A DNA stretch of 64,000 nt from Planctomycetota bacterium (lineage in GTDB: Bacteria; Planctomycetota; MHYJ01; WSZJ01). The notes below the pieces were generated by a model. It was not told the DNA's origin. It ran no database searches and saw only the letters and a program-made list of their open reading frames with translations. Position numbers and translations under genes: made by a program. Location of the stretch: the NCBI GenBank assembly GCA_016190145.1, contig JACPRD010000197.1, positions 1 to 64,000 of the forward strand. Reading direction: 5' to 3'. Shown here in pieces: positions 1 to 9,958 of the stretch (positions are counted from its first letter, which is position 1; each line of letters opens with the position of its first letter).

Positions 1-6
1 GCCTCC

Positions 7-124
7 CAGAGTTTGAGTGAAAATCGATGGGGGCCGGCGGCGACGGCGCTCCCAAAGTTCCCGGACTGGAAAAACTTTTCTCGCCGGCGCCGCTGTGCCC
101 CCATCGATTTTTGCTCAAACTCTG
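7..124. repeat. Palindromic element: ~27-bp imperfect inverted repeat (CAGAGTTTGAGTGAAAATCGATGGGGG / CCCCCATCGATTTTTGCTCAAACTCTG) around a GC-rich core
   Basis: Arms at about 7-33 and 98-124 are reverse complements apart from about 2 mismatches. Confidence 0.75.
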
Positions 125-178
125 AGAACGTGAGCAACAATCGCCCTGCGGCGTGCGACGTCAGCCCATCCGGCGCGC
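120..178 (+). repeat. Dispersed ~58-bp repeat, copy 1
   Basis: CTGAGAACGTGAGCAACAATCGCCCTGCGGCGTGCGACGTCAGCCCATCCGGCGCGCGC; closely related copies at ~21762-21819 and (inverted) ~21849-21908. Confidence 0.8.
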
Positions 179-234
179 GCGTCAGGCGAGAGCGAGGAGC
201 TTGAGCGGGTTCGGCGAAATTCTTGCGGACCCGC

Positions 235-837
235 TTACGACGACGATCCCGATCCCGGCGGCGGCGGGTAGCCGAACTGGCCGCCCTGGCGCAGGAGTTC
301 CGCGCGGGCGCGCGCCTCCTCGACGGACATGCCCATCTGGCGCAGCATTTCCTCTTCCGTCACGGCCCAGTCGTCGTCGACGATGGGCGCGATGCCCGCG
401 CGCGGCGTGGGGACATCGCCGTCGGAGGCGACGCGGATCCAGGCGCCCGCGGGTGTGAGAAGGCCGATTTCCGCGCGGTAGCGGCGTTCGGGTTCGACGG
501 CGAAGTAGTGGGCGCCGAGCGGGTGGGAGGCGGGGACTTCGGCGTCGAGCGCGCCGTCGGCGAACAGGCGGAGGAGCCATTTCGCGTCCGTGAAGACCCC
601 GGCGCCATGATCGCGCGGGACCCACTCGGCGTGCGGGCCGGTGAGTTCCCAGTACGCAAAGAGGCACCAGGGGTCGCGCACGAGGAGCTTCAGGCGATCT
701 TGCGCGTAGCCCTCCGGCAGGGGCGGCCCCCAGTCGATCCAGACGCCCGCGGGCGGAGGCTGGGCCTCCAGCCGGTGCGACTCGTCGGGCTTCGCGAGGC
801 GGCCGGGGAGACCGGTGGGGCGTCCGGAGGAGCTCAT
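235..837 (-). CDS. DUF4912 domain-containing protein
   Basis: ORF with ATG at 837 (MSSSGRPTG...); DUF4912-like RLKLLVRDPWCLFAYWEL; overlaps the glgA stop (ATGA). Confidence 0.8.
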   Translation of the reverse strand: MSSSGRPTGLPGRLAKPDESHRLEAQPPPAGVWIDWGPPLPEGYAQDRLKLLVRDPWCLFAYWELTGPHAEWVPRDHGAGVFTDAKWLLRLFADGALDAEVPASHPLGAHYFAVEPERRYRAEIGLLTPAGAWIRVASDGDVPTPRAGIAPIVDDDWAVTEEEMLRQMGMSVEEARARAELLRQGGQFGYPPPPGSGSSS

Positions 838-2276
838 GCGGTCTTCCCCGCGGCGCCGGCCAGCCGCGCGTAGAGGGCCGCGTATTCGCGCGCGCTTCGC
901 GCCCACGACCAGTCCTGCTTCATGCCGTTCAGGACCATCCGGTTCCACTCCGCCGGCCGGCGCCAGGTCTCGACGGTCTTCCGGATCGCGGCCGTGAGCG
1001 AAGCCACGGTCGCTTCCCCGAACAGGATTCCCGTGACGCCGTCCTGCACCGAGTCCGCGAGTCCGCCCGTCCGGCGCACGACGGGGACGGTCCCGTAGAG
1101 CTGTCCGTAGAGCTGCGTCAGCCCGCAGGGCTCGTAGCGGCTCGGCATGAGCACGGCGTCGGAGCCCGCCATCACCTCGTGCGACAGCCCCGTGTTGAAG
1201 CCGATCTCCACGGCCACGTGCGACGGCCAGCGGCGGGCGGCGTCGACGAGGGCCCGCTGAAGGGCGTCCTCGCCCGTGCCGAGGACGATGAGTTGCGACT
1301 CGCTCGCGACGAAGTCCCCCATCACGGCGGCCAGGAGGTCGATCCCCTTCTGCTCCACCAGCCGCGACACCACGCAGAAGAGCGGGGCCGCGCACTCGGG
1401 CAGCCCCATCTTCTTCCGGAGCCACGCGCGGCAGACGGCCTTCCCTTTCAGGTCCGCGGCAGAGTACCGCGCCGGGATCTGCCGGTCGGTCGCGGGATTC
1501 CACTCCGCCGTGTCGACGCCGTTCAGTATCCCGACGAGCTCCTTCGCGCGGTCCCGCAGCACGCCCTCGAGCGCGCATCCGAATTCCTCGGTCTGGATCT
1601 CCTTGGCGTACCGGGGAGAGACCGTGCTCAGGAAGTCGGCGAAGATCAGGCCGCCCTTGAGGAAGTTGAGCTTTCCCCAGAACTCAAGCTGTTTCCAGTT
1701 GAAGAGGGACCAGTCGAGCCCCGTGAGGGACCAGTCCCAGTGCCAGAACAGGCCCTGGTAGCCCATGTTGTGGATCGTGAGCAGCGAGCGGATTCTGGAG
1801 TGCGCGGGGCTCTGCGCGTAGATCGTCTTGAGGTAGACCGGGATCAGGGCGGTCTGCCAGTCGTGCACGTGCAGCACGTCCACCGGGAGGTTGAGCGCGG
1901 GGATCGCGTCGAGGACGGCGCGGCTGAAGAACACGTACCGCTCCGCGTTGTCCGCGTAGTCGCCCTTGAGCCCGCCGTACAGGCCTTCGCGGTCGAAGAG
2001 GCTGTCCTCCTCGACGAAGTACGCGGGGACCTGGGTGCCCGGGTAGACGCCTTTCCAGATCACCGCCGTCCGGGTTTTCTCGCCGACGGTGACCTCAAAC
2101 TCCGCCGCGCGCGCGAGGGCAGGGCGGCTCTCGCGCACCCTGCGGTAGAGCGGCATGATCGTCGCGCTCTGCAGGCCGAGCTCGGCGAGCGGGCGCACGA
2201 CGCCGCCGACGACGTCGCCGAGCCCGCCGGTCTTGGCGAACGGATGGATCTCCGGTGCCGCCTGGAGGATGAACAT
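834..2276 (-). CDS. glgA: Glycogen/starch synthase (GT5)
   Basis: MFILQAAPEIHPFAKTGGLGDVVGGVVRPL N-terminus; C-terminal SRYEPCGLTQLYGQLYGTVPVVRRTGGL. Confidence 0.95.
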   Translation of the reverse strand: MFILQAAPEIHPFAKTGGLGDVVGGVVRPLAELGLQSATIMPLYRRVRESRPALARAAEFEVTVGEKTRTAVIWKGVYPGTQVPAYFVEEDSLFDREGLYGGLKGDYADNAERYVFFSRAVLDAIPALNLPVDVLHVHDWQTALIPVYLKTIYAQSPAHSRIRSLLTIHNMGYQGLFWHWDWSLTGLDWSLFNWKQLEFWGKLNFLKGGLIFADFLSTVSPRYAKEIQTEEFGCALEGVLRDRAKELVGILNGVDTAEWNPATDRQIPARYSAADLKGKAVCRAWLRKKMGLPECAAPLFCVVSRLVEQKGIDLLAAVMGDFVASESQLIVLGTGEDALQRALVDAARRWPSHVAVEIGFNTGLSHEVMAGSDAVLMPSRYEPCGLTQLYGQLYGTVPVVRRTGGLADSVQDGVTGILFGEATVASLTAAIRKTVETWRRPAEWNRMVLNGMKQDWSWARSAREYAALYARLAGAAGKTA

Positions 2277-2278
2277 GG

Positions 2279-3280
2279 TCAGCTCTCGCGGACCTCCCGG
2301 AGGAACTGCGCGGCGCTCTCCGGCGGCACCGCGTTGATGTAGAAGCCGCTTCCCCACTCGAACCCCGCGACGCCCGTGATGCGCGGGATGATCTCGAAAT
2401 GCCAGTGGTAGTAAGGAACGTTTCCCATGTCGAACGGCGTCGAGTGGAGAACCATGTTGTACGGCGGATTGTCGAGGGCGCGCTCGAGCCGCCTCAGGGT
2501 GGCGCGCAGGATCTGCGCCAGGTCGCCGAGGGCGGCGTCCGACAGCTCCTCGAACCTGACGAGGTGGCGGCGCGGCAGGATCCACGTCTCGAAGGCGAAC
2601 CGGCTCGCGAACGGCTCCAGCACGACGAAATTCGGATCGTCGATCACCAGGCGCTCGCCCGTGCGGATTTCCTGCTCGACCATGTCGCAGAAGATGCAGC
2701 GGTCGCGGTATTCGAAGAACCGCTGGGAGCCGCGCAGCTCGTCCTGCACGAGGAGCGGGACGATCGGCGTGACGATGATCTGGGAGTGCGAATGTTCCAT
2801 CGAGGCGCCGGCGGCGGCGCCCTGGTTCTTGAAGATCAGGCCGTACACGAAGCGGCGGTCGCGCTTGAGGTCGGCGAGGCGTTCGCGGTAGAGCCACAGG
2901 ACGTTGCGGATGGCGCCGACGGAGAGCTCGGTGATGTTGGTGAAGTGTTGCGGGCCCTCGATGATGACCTCGTGGGCGCCGACGCCGTTCATGAGGTCGT
3001 AGAGGCCGCTTCCCCGCCGCTCGAGATCGCCCTCGACCATCAGGGCGGGGAATTTGTTGGGGACGACGCGGGCGCTCCAGCCTCGTGTGTTCGGAGGCGA
3101 TCCTCCCTGGCGGATGGCGACGATTTCACCGGGGGTGCCGGCCTCCTGTCCCTCGCAGAAGGCGCAGGGGCCGCCGCGCGGGCTCGTGGCAGCGGCGCGG
3201 AAGTCCATGGGTCGCTTGGCGCGCTCGGAGGCGACGATGACCCAGCGGCCGGCGACGGGGTCTTTGCGGAGTTCGGGCAT
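2279..3280 (-). CDS. galT: Galactose-1-phosphate uridylyltransferase
   Basis: [48 protein letters not shown]-superfamily GalT pattern. Confidence 0.92.
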   Translation of the reverse strand: MPELRKDPVAGRWVIVASERAKRPMDFRAAATSPRGGPCAFCEGQEAGTPGEIVAIRQGGSPPNTRGWSARVVPNKFPALMVEGDLERRGSGLYDLMNGVGAHEVIIEGPQHFTNITELSVGAIRNVLWLYRERLADLKRDRRFVYGLIFKNQGAAAGASMEHSHSQIIVTPIVPLLVQDELRGSQRFFEYRDRCIFCDMVEQEIRTGERLVIDDPNFVVLEPFASRFAFETWILPRRHLVRFEELSDAALGDLAQILRATLRRLERALDNPPYNMVLHSTPFDMGNVPYYHWHFEIIPRITGVAGFEWGSGFYINAVPPESAAQFLREVRES

Positions 3281-3361
3281 GGTTCCAGGGGGCTCCAGGG
3301 TGTCGGTCGAGTCTTCGGATCGTAGCAGCCTGCGGGAGGGGCGGCGACCAGAATCCTCGTC

Positions 3362-4570
3362 TCAGAGTTCCTCGAGCCGGTAGATCCGCCCGTCGAAAAC
3401 GCAGAGATACAGCTCCCCGTCCGCGTCCTCGCCGAACGAGGCGATGTTCTTCGGCTGGTGGAGGATCTCGCGCCAGGCCGTGACCTTTTTCCCGTCCCAG
3501 CGCAGGGCCCAGATCTTCCCCGAGACGTAGTCCGCGTAAACGTAGGCGCCCTGGAGGCGCTTCAGTTTCTCACCGCGGTACACGTATCCGCCGGTGACCG
3601 AGTGGCCGTCCTCGGTGCCGTACTCGATCACGGGGTCGAGGAGGGTCGACTCCGTGCGGTCGTTCGAGAAGGGGTGGGACCCTTCACGGATCCTCCAGCC
3701 GTAGTTGCCGCCCTTCGTGACGACGTCGACCTCTTCGTACTTGTTCTGTCCAACGTCTCCGGCCCAGAGGTCGCCGGTCTTGCGGTCGAACGACATGCGC
3801 CAGACGTTTCGCAGGCCGAAAGCCCACGTCTCCGGCCGCGCGTCCTTGAGTTTCACGAAAGGGTTGTCCTTCGGCACCGCGTAGTTCTTCCCGGGGTCCC
3901 GCCCGTCGACGTCGATCCGGTGGATCTTCGCGAGCCAGCCCGACAGGTCCTGGCCGTTCCGGTGCGGGTCGCCGCCGGACCCGCCGTCGCCGACGCTGAA
4001 ATAGAGGAAGCCGTCGGAGCCGAAGAGCAGCGTGGAGCCGTTGTGGTTGCCGTAGGGCTTTTCGATCTGGAGGATGATGAACTCGCTTCCGGGATCGGCG
4101 CGGTCGTCTTTCGCCGTGAAGCGGGCGAGGACGTGGCGGCGCGGGTTTTTCGCCGAGAACCAGACGTAGAGGAACCCGTTCTCCGCGTACTTCGGGTGGA
4201 ACGCGAGCGCGAGCAGGCCTTCCTCGTTGTGTCCCCGGTAGACGCGTCCCGAGACATCGAGGAAGAGGTCCGCGTTGCGCGCGCCCGTGGCGGGTTTGAA
4301 CGAGTAGATGCAGCCGCCCTGTTCGACGACGAAGAGTCTTCGGGACTTATCGGGGGGCGTGCCGATCCAGAGCGGCCGGTCGAAATCGAGTCCAGGAAAG
4401 GCCTGGACCATGCGGACCGCGGGGAGTTCCGCGGGTGCGGCCGCGCCGTTTTCCGGCGCGGGCGGCGCGGCGCGGAGGCCGTCGTGGCTCGTTCCCTGGC
4501 CGCTGCCGTCGCAGGCGGTGAGGGCGAGCAGGGCGGCTGACAGGGCGAGAGGGGCGAGTTTCAGAAACAG
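3362..4570 (-). CDS. PQQ-dependent sugar dehydrogenase-type beta-propeller lipoprotein
   Basis: PGLDFDRPLWIGTPPDKSRRLFVVEQGG...GGNYGWRIREG. In-frame lipoprotein signal (LFLKLAPLALSAALLALTACDG) extends upstream of the ATG at 4411; no ATG/GTG before the TAA at 4594-4592, so the start is uncertain. Confidence 0.75.
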   Translation of the reverse strand: MFLKLAPLALSAALLALTACDGSGQGTSHDGLRAAPPAPENGAAAPAELPAVRMVQAFPGLDFDRPLWIGTPPDKSRRLFVVEQGGCIYSFKPATGARNADLFLDVSGRVYRGHNEEGLLALAFHPKYAENGFLYVWFSAKNPRRHVLARFTAKDDRADPGSEFIILQIEKPYGNHNGSTLLFGSDGFLYFSVGDGGSGGDPHRNGQDLSGWLAKIHRIDVDGRDPGKNYAVPKDNPFVKLKDARPETWAFGLRNVWRMSFDRKTGDLWAGDVGQNKYEEVDVVTKGGNYGWRIREGSHPFSNDRTESTLLDPVIEYGTEDGHSVTGGYVYRGEKLKRLQGAYVYADYVSGKIWALRWDGKKVTAWREILHQPKNIASFGEDADGELYLCVFDGRIYRLEEL

Positions 4571-4629
4571 GCTCCGAAGGGTTCGACGGCATTATGACGT
4601 CCGGGGCGGCGTGACCGTTACCGCGACTC

Positions 4630-6798
4630 TCAAACGATCCACCGCACCCGTTCGTCCTCGTCCGCCGGCACGCGGATCGCGATCGGCATCCGGGCCGGGA
4701 CGCGTTGCGACGCCGGGCCGCTGGCGGCCTCGACATAGAACTCGACGATTTCGCCGGGGAGGACGTCGAGGTCGCGGAGCGGGACTGCGAGTTCGAGGAT
4801 TTCGCCGGCCGCGGCGGTCGCGCCGAGGCCTTCGGCCTGCCCGTCCGACCCGATCGAAACAGACTTTCCCTCGGGCGTTTCGAAGACCACTTTGACGCAC
4901 CGCGTCAAAAGCCCGTCCCGCGCGGGGCCCTCGCAGTCCACGCGGAGCAGGAGGCGCCGCCGGTCGAACCCGAACCAGACGTCGCGGATCCAGCCGGTGG
5001 AACGGTCCATGACGTCGAGGTCCTTCGCGGCCGAGTAGTGCCCCGCCGAAATCCACTCGTAGTAGTCGGAGCGGCGCCCGTCGACCTTGACGTCCAGGAG
5101 GGCCCAGGGGGCGCTCCACGCGGGGGCGGGGGCGGCGCGGCCCTTGATCGGGCGGAGCAGTTCGGGCGGAGCGGGGCGGCCCAGGAAGGCGTGGACGTTC
5201 TGGAGGTGGGCGCGGAACAGGGCGTCGAACGTGCCGGCGAGAGGCGTGAAGTGATCGTCGCCGAACCACCAGAACCAGTCGGAGCCTTCGGCGGCGAGAA
5301 GCGAGTCCCAGGCGAGCGGCAGGTCGGGGACCGCGGCCTCGCCGGCGCCGCGCGCGGGGGGCGCCGGGGCCCCGCGGGGATCCTGGCCCGCGGCGGAGGT
5401 CGCTTCGAGAAGAGTCTGGCGGGTCTTCCCGAGGAGTTCCCACGCGGCGTTGTCCTCCGGGTGGCCGACCCAGATCGCGAAATTGCGGTGGATCCAGGAG
5501 CCGGACCAAAGGCGGTCGAGGGCGCGCGTCGGGGGCCGCTCGGCGAGCTCGTCTCCGAGGAGCACGGTCCGGATCTCGCCGTCCTCCTGGAGCCGGCGGT
5601 AGAAGGCGCGGAGGAAGGGGACGCCGTTGCCCGGGTAATGCTCCCAGGCGTTTTCTCCGTCGAGGGCGATCGTGACGAGGGCGCCGTCGCCCGCGGCGCG
5701 CCCCCCCGCGCGGATCCGATCCATCAGGTCCTCGGCCGCCTCCTCCGCGTCGGCGCGCTTGTACTCGAAGCCCACGAGGTCCGAGAGCGCGTGGTCGCGG
5801 AAGACGGCGGAAAGGCCTTCCGCTACGCGCCAGGACCCGTACAGCAGGTCCGCATTCTGCGGCGCACCCGCCGCCCCGCGCCTGAAGTCCGACCCGAGCG
5901 ACGACTCCAACACGCCCTCGTCCGTCGCGAACCACCGGATCCCCGCTTCCGAAAGAACCGGCAGGATCTCCGGCGACACCGATCCCTCGCTCGGCCACAG
6001 CCCGCGCGGGTCTCTTCCGAACGCCGCGCGGTGGGCGACCACGGCGCGGCGGAGCTGGGCGCGCGCGTCGTCGGTCATGTCGAGGGCGGGGGCTTTGGGA
6101 AGTGCGACGGCGGGCATGGCGACGCGGGCGCTTTCCATGCGGCAGAGAAGCGGCAGGATGGGGTGCCAGTAGGGGGTGGTGGTGAGTTCCGCCTGGCCGG
6201 CGTCCTGCATGGCGCGGTGGCGCGGCACGAGGTCGGCGAGCACCTCGCGCTGGGCGGCGAGGCAGGCTTCCTTGTCGGCTTCTGAGAAGTGGCGGCCCTG
6301 GTCGACGAGCGTCCGGACGGTCGGGTGCGATTCGCGAAGCAGCGGGTGGAACCACGCGAGGTTCTGCCAGACCTGGAGGTCGCGGTAGTCGGCGGCCGCG
6401 AGCGCCTCCGGCCGCCAGCGTCCGCCACCGGCCGGGTGGCGCGCCCGGCGGAACAGCTCGCCGTAGCGCGCGTTGGCCCGGATGAGGTTGTCTTCGTGAG
6501 CCATGAAGAACGTCTCGCAGAGCGTCTGCTTTTCCTCCGGCCGAAGTTCCGCCGCCGGCACGCGCGCGAGCCGCAGCCACGGATCCGCGGCGCCTTTCAC
6601 GGCCGCATCGACCTGGCGCAGAAGTCCGGGGACCAGGTTGAAATGCGCGCGGACTCCCGGGAACTCGCGCAGGATCGCGGCCATACCGTAGTAGTCCTTG
6701 GTCCCGTGCAGGCGCACCCAGGGCATCACCGCCTCGCCGCGCCGCAGGTCGAGGTAACACGGCTGATGGTGGTGCCACACGATCGCGAGGCGGATCAC
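4630..6798 (-). CDS. Glycoside hydrolase family 57 protein
   Basis: VIRLAIVWHHHQPCYLDLRRGEAVMPWVRLHGTKDYYGMA...LWPSEGSVSPE; GTG start. Confidence 0.9.
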   Translation of the reverse strand: MIRLAIVWHHHQPCYLDLRRGEAVMPWVRLHGTKDYYGMAAILREFPGVRAHFNLVPGLLRQVDAAVKGAADPWLRLARVPAAELRPEEKQTLCETFFMAHEDNLIRANARYGELFRRARHPAGGGRWRPEALAAADYRDLQVWQNLAWFHPLLRESHPTVRTLVDQGRHFSEADKEACLAAQREVLADLVPRHRAMQDAGQAELTTTPYWHPILPLLCRMESARVAMPAVALPKAPALDMTDDARAQLRRAVVAHRAAFGRDPRGLWPSEGSVSPEILPVLSEAGIRWFATDEGVLESSLGSDFRRGAAGAPQNADLLYGSWRVAEGLSAVFRDHALSDLVGFEYKRADAEEAAEDLMDRIRAGGRAAGDGALVTIALDGENAWEHYPGNGVPFLRAFYRRLQEDGEIRTVLLGDELAERPPTRALDRLWSGSWIHRNFAIWVGHPEDNAAWELLGKTRQTLLEATSAAGQDPRGAPAPPARGAGEAAVPDLPLAWDSLLAAEGSDWFWWFGDDHFTPLAGTFDALFRAHLQNVHAFLGRPAPPELLRPIKGRAAPAPAWSAPWALLDVKVDGRRSDYYEWISAGHYSAAKDLDVMDRSTGWIRDVWFGFDRRRLLLRVDCEGPARDGLLTRCVKVVFETPEGKSVSIGSDGQAEGLGATAAAGEILELAVPLRDLDVLPGEIVEFYVEAASGPASQRVPARMPIAIRVPADEDERVRWIV

Positions 6799-8903
6799 GG
6801 GCGGCGGTACTCCAGAGATTTCTCCCACGCGCGGATTTCGGCCTCGGTGGGATGGAGCGAGGCCTGGCGGCCCGTCAGCGAGCGGACGGCCCGGAAGGCG
6901 GCTCCCTGCAGGATCTCGTCGGGGTCGGAGAAGAGCGCCACAAGCGGCCGGATCGAGCCGGGCCCGCCGACGCGGCCGAGGATGGAAGCGCAGGCCAGCC
7001 GGTACTCGCGGTCGCCGGACGCGAGGCCGGCGATCATCTCCGGCTCGATCGTGCGGTCCCCGATCGTTTCGAGCGAGATCCGCGCCTCGGCGGCGACGGC
7101 GGCGGGTCCGTCCTTGAGGAGGCGCAGCAGTGCGGGGATCGCTCTGGCGTCGCCCAGGCGGCCCAGCGCGTACGCGCAGTCGCGGCGGACGGCCGTCTCG
7201 GGCCGCTCCGCGGCCCGCAGGATCTCTCCCACCGCCGCCTTCTCCTCGATCATCCCGAGGATCCGCGCCGCCCGCGCGGCCGCCCGCCCGGAGCCCGTCC
7301 CTACCTGCGCCCGCAGGTGCTCCCGGGTCGCCGGCGCCGCCCGCGCGAGCAGCACTTCCACAACCCGCGCCCAGACGTATTCCTCCGGCTCGTCGAGACG
7401 CGCGAGCAGGCGCGGCTCGAGATCCGGCGGATCGAGGCGGATCAGGCGCGAAATCGCCCCGAACCGCACCTCGGCGGCCGGTGAGGCCAGGTCGGTCTCG
7501 ATCTCGGTCACTCCCGCCGCGCGCCATTCCTCCGCCGTCAGCGCGCCGTTGGCGGCCCACCAGCGGCGCCATTCCTTGTGAATGGCGTCGCGCAGGCGCA
7601 CGTATTCCTCCATCGTCCTCGGCAGTTCCGTCAGGCCCGAACGGTGCCACGTCAGGTCCTGGAGCCGCTCGTTGGCCCAGGAGAGATGCTGCGGCGCGAC
7701 ATCGTCGAGGAACGCCATGAACGCCGGCGCCGAGGCGCGCGGGTCCTTCGACGCCACGCGCCGGATCGCCTCGAGCGTGGTCGGCGTCTCGGATTTGACG
7801 AGAAGCGCCAGGAGCCGCGCCGTCATCGCCGCCGTCCCCGCTTCGCCCACGGCCCGCAGGTACAGCTCCCGCGCCTCGAACTCGAGGCCGCCCGCCTCGA
7901 CGAGCCGGAGCCATCGCTCCGCGTCCTCGGCCGTGCCGATCCGCCCGAGCGTCGCCGAGCTGGCGTCGCGGATCATGAACCGGGGCTGCTTCATCAGCTC
8001 CTCCAGCGCGAGCACCGCCGTGGTGTCGCGCCGGAGGGCGAGGCCCTGGATGGCCATGACGCGCACGTGCTCGGCGTACCTGCGATTGCGCGCGATGCCG
8101 CAGAGCGCCGCCGTCCGGCCCTCGAAATCGAGCGACGCCAGCACTTCGACCGCCACCTGCTGTGCGTTCATGTCGAGCCGGTCGAGCACGCCCGCCAGGG
8201 CGCCGACGAGCGCCGACTCGCGTTCCTTGCCGGGCGGGTAGTCTGCGAAGAGGTGCCGGGCGAGGTAGAGGGCGTTTCCGATGCGGATGGCGTCGCCGGA
8301 GCGAAGCGACTCGATCACGGGCTCCACCGCCGCGCCGACGACGCCGGCTTCGACGAGGACCTGCCGGATGAACTCCGGGATCATCGCCGGGTTGCCGAGA
8401 GCCTCGGTCACGCCGGCCTGGAGCACGTCGGAGCCGTGTCCGCGGAGCCCCTCCCTCGCCGCGAGGCGCACCTCGAGCTTCGGGTCCGCCAGCGCCGGCC
8501 CCAGAGCGAGCGCGGCGTCGCGCGTTCCGATCCGCGCGAGACCCTTCGCCGCCATGATCCTCCGGGCCTCCGATCCTCCGCGGATGCCCCCGGCGAGAGT
8601 GCCGACGTCCTCCGGACCGGCGACCTCCGCCAGCACGAAGAACAGCTCGTCCGGAACTTCGCCGTCGCGCGCCCTCTCGACGACGGCGGGAACGGCGCGG
8701 GGACCGAGTTTCCGCAGCATGGCGATCGCGTCACGCCGGACCGCCTCGTCCTCCGACCGGCACACCTGGATCACCGCGAGCCGCGCGTAGAGGTCGGGAC
8801 CCTTGCGCGCCATGTGCGCCGCCGCCGCACCCCCGAACGCGGCGAACGACACCAGCGCCACCGCCACGAGAGGACGGGCGCGTCGCGGGAAGCGATGCCT
8901 CAT
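6795..8903 (-). CDS. HEAT-repeat domain protein, secreted/membrane-anchored
   Basis: Hydrophobic N-terminus and many HEAT-like repeats (CAYALGRLGDARAIPALLRLL); overlaps the neighbouring genes. Confidence 0.85.
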   Translation of the reverse strand: MRHRFPRRARPLVAVALVSFAAFGGAAAAHMARKGPDLYARLAVIQVCRSEDEAVRRDAIAMLRKLGPRAVPAVVERARDGEVPDELFFVLAEVAGPEDVGTLAGGIRGGSEARRIMAAKGLARIGTRDAALALGPALADPKLEVRLAAREGLRGHGSDVLQAGVTEALGNPAMIPEFIRQVLVEAGVVGAAVEPVIESLRSGDAIRIGNALYLARHLFADYPPGKERESALVGALAGVLDRLDMNAQQVAVEVLASLDFEGRTAALCGIARNRRYAEHVRVMAIQGLALRRDTTAVLALEELMKQPRFMIRDASSATLGRIGTAEDAERWLRLVEAGGLEFEARELYLRAVGEAGTAAMTARLLALLVKSETPTTLEAIRRVASKDPRASAPAFMAFLDDVAPQHLSWANERLQDLTWHRSGLTELPRTMEEYVRLRDAIHKEWRRWWAANGALTAEEWRAAGVTEIETDLASPAAEVRFGAISRLIRLDPPDLEPRLLARLDEPEEYVWARVVEVLLARAAPATREHLRAQVGTGSGRAAARAARILGMIEEKAAVGEILRAAERPETAVRRDCAYALGRLGDARAIPALLRLLKDGPAAVAAEARISLETIGDRTIEPEMIAGLASGDREYRLACASILGRVGGPGSIRPLVALFSDPDEILQGAAFRAVRSLTGRQASLHPTEAEIRAWEKSLEYRRP

Positions 8904-9082
8904 TTCGCGGGTCGTGGATCGGCGAGGCGGGCGCGCTCGATCCGGGCGTTGAGCTGCGCGATTTCGACCGTGAGCCGGTAGACCTGCTCGTTCAGGTCGT
9001 CCACACGCTGCTGGAGCTCGAGGTAGCGCTCGATGAGCGCCGCCTTCTTCTTCTCGAGGCCTTCAATTTCGTTGTCGGGCAT
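8900..9082 (-). CDS. Small coiled-coil protein
   Basis: MPDNEIEGLEKKKAALIERYLELQQRVDDLNEQVYRLTVEIAQLNARIERARLADPRPAK; start overlaps the downstream gene. Confidence 0.6.
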   Translation of the reverse strand: MPDNEIEGLEKKKAALIERYLELQQRVDDLNEQVYRLTVEIAQLNARIERARLADPRPAK

Positions 9083-9145
9083 GAACCCATTGTACGGCAC
9101 GGCGAGCGCCGGGTAAAAGGCCGCGCCCCGGGTCTTCCCGCGTCC

Positions 9146-9817
9146 TCACTCCCCCGCGGACGCCACCACCAGCTTTCCGAACCACTCCCGGTCCTCGTCC
9201 AGCACGAGACCGACCTGCCGGTACCGCTGGTCCGGCGTCTGCTCGGCGTACGCCGCGTGCGCGTGAAACGACTCCTCGCCTCCCGGAAACGCGATCCGCC
9301 CCTCAATGACGCCGTCGAGCCGGTGGTGGAAGAACTCATGGAAGCGGCGCATGCGGTCGAAGTCGGGTCCGCCGGTGAGGAGGACGCCGTGCTTCGAGAG
9401 CGCGGTCGTGCGGCACTCGACGAATTCGGCCCCGACGGACACGACGGCCGGGACGTCGAGATCGTGGCGGTTCCAGGCCGCGGGGGAACGGCCGAGCGCG
9501 TGCCGGAGCGCGTCGCTCATCGTGTGAACCCGGATCGGCTTGCGGAGCGACACGAAAGGGCCGCTCTGCGGCTCGTCGCGGAAGAGGGCGACGACGGGGA
9601 AACCGGGGAGGATCGCCAGCGCCTCCTCGACGAGCGGGAGCTCGTTTTCCGGCTCGGAGACGTCCATTACCAGCGCGTCGAACAGGCCCGTGTGGAGCTT
9701 CAGGCGCGCCTCACGCAGGGTCGCCGAGATCGAGACGCCGCAGCCGCGCCCGAGCAGGATGGACTTGATCAGGAATCCCGAGCTGCGCTCGCGGTCGACG
9801 ACCAGGATGTTGTCCAT
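9146..9817 (-). CDS. Response-regulator receiver-like + PilZ-like protein
   Basis: MDNILVVDRERSSGFLIKSILL...ALVMDVSEPEN; C-terminal PilZ-like ALSKHGVLL. Confidence 0.6.
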   Translation of the reverse strand: MDNILVVDRERSSGFLIKSILLGRGCGVSISATLREARLKLHTGLFDALVMDVSEPENELPLVEEALAILPGFPVVALFRDEPQSGPFVSLRKPIRVHTMSDALRHALGRSPAAWNRHDLDVPAVVSVGAEFVECRTTALSKHGVLLTGGPDFDRMRRFHEFFHHRLDGVIEGRIAFPGGEESFHAHAAYAEQTPDQRYRQVGLVLDEDREWFGKLVVASAGE

Positions 9818-9898
9818 GCCCGGCTCCTTTCGGTGCGGAGGGCCGCCGTCCGCCGGGGCCCCTTCCTCATCCTGTTTCGTCGCCCCAGGGACCGCACC

Positions 9899-9926
9899 TT
9901 GACGAAACTTATGTATGTGCTAAAAT
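9899..9926 (+). promoter_or_regulatory. Sigma70-like promoter of parA
   Basis: TTGACG - 16 bp - TAAAAT, 33 bp upstream of the GTG start at 9959; GGAGGGG Shine-Dalgarno. Confidence 0.6.
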
Positions 9927-9958
9927 TTACCGAGCATTCGTAACTTCGGAGGGGACGC

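Noticed and set aside
834-6798. Novel carbohydrate system from the DUF4912-glgA-galT-GH57 neighbourhood
   Set aside because: These genes are commonly associated with glycogen/alpha-glucan metabolism; I see nothing new in the arrangement itself.
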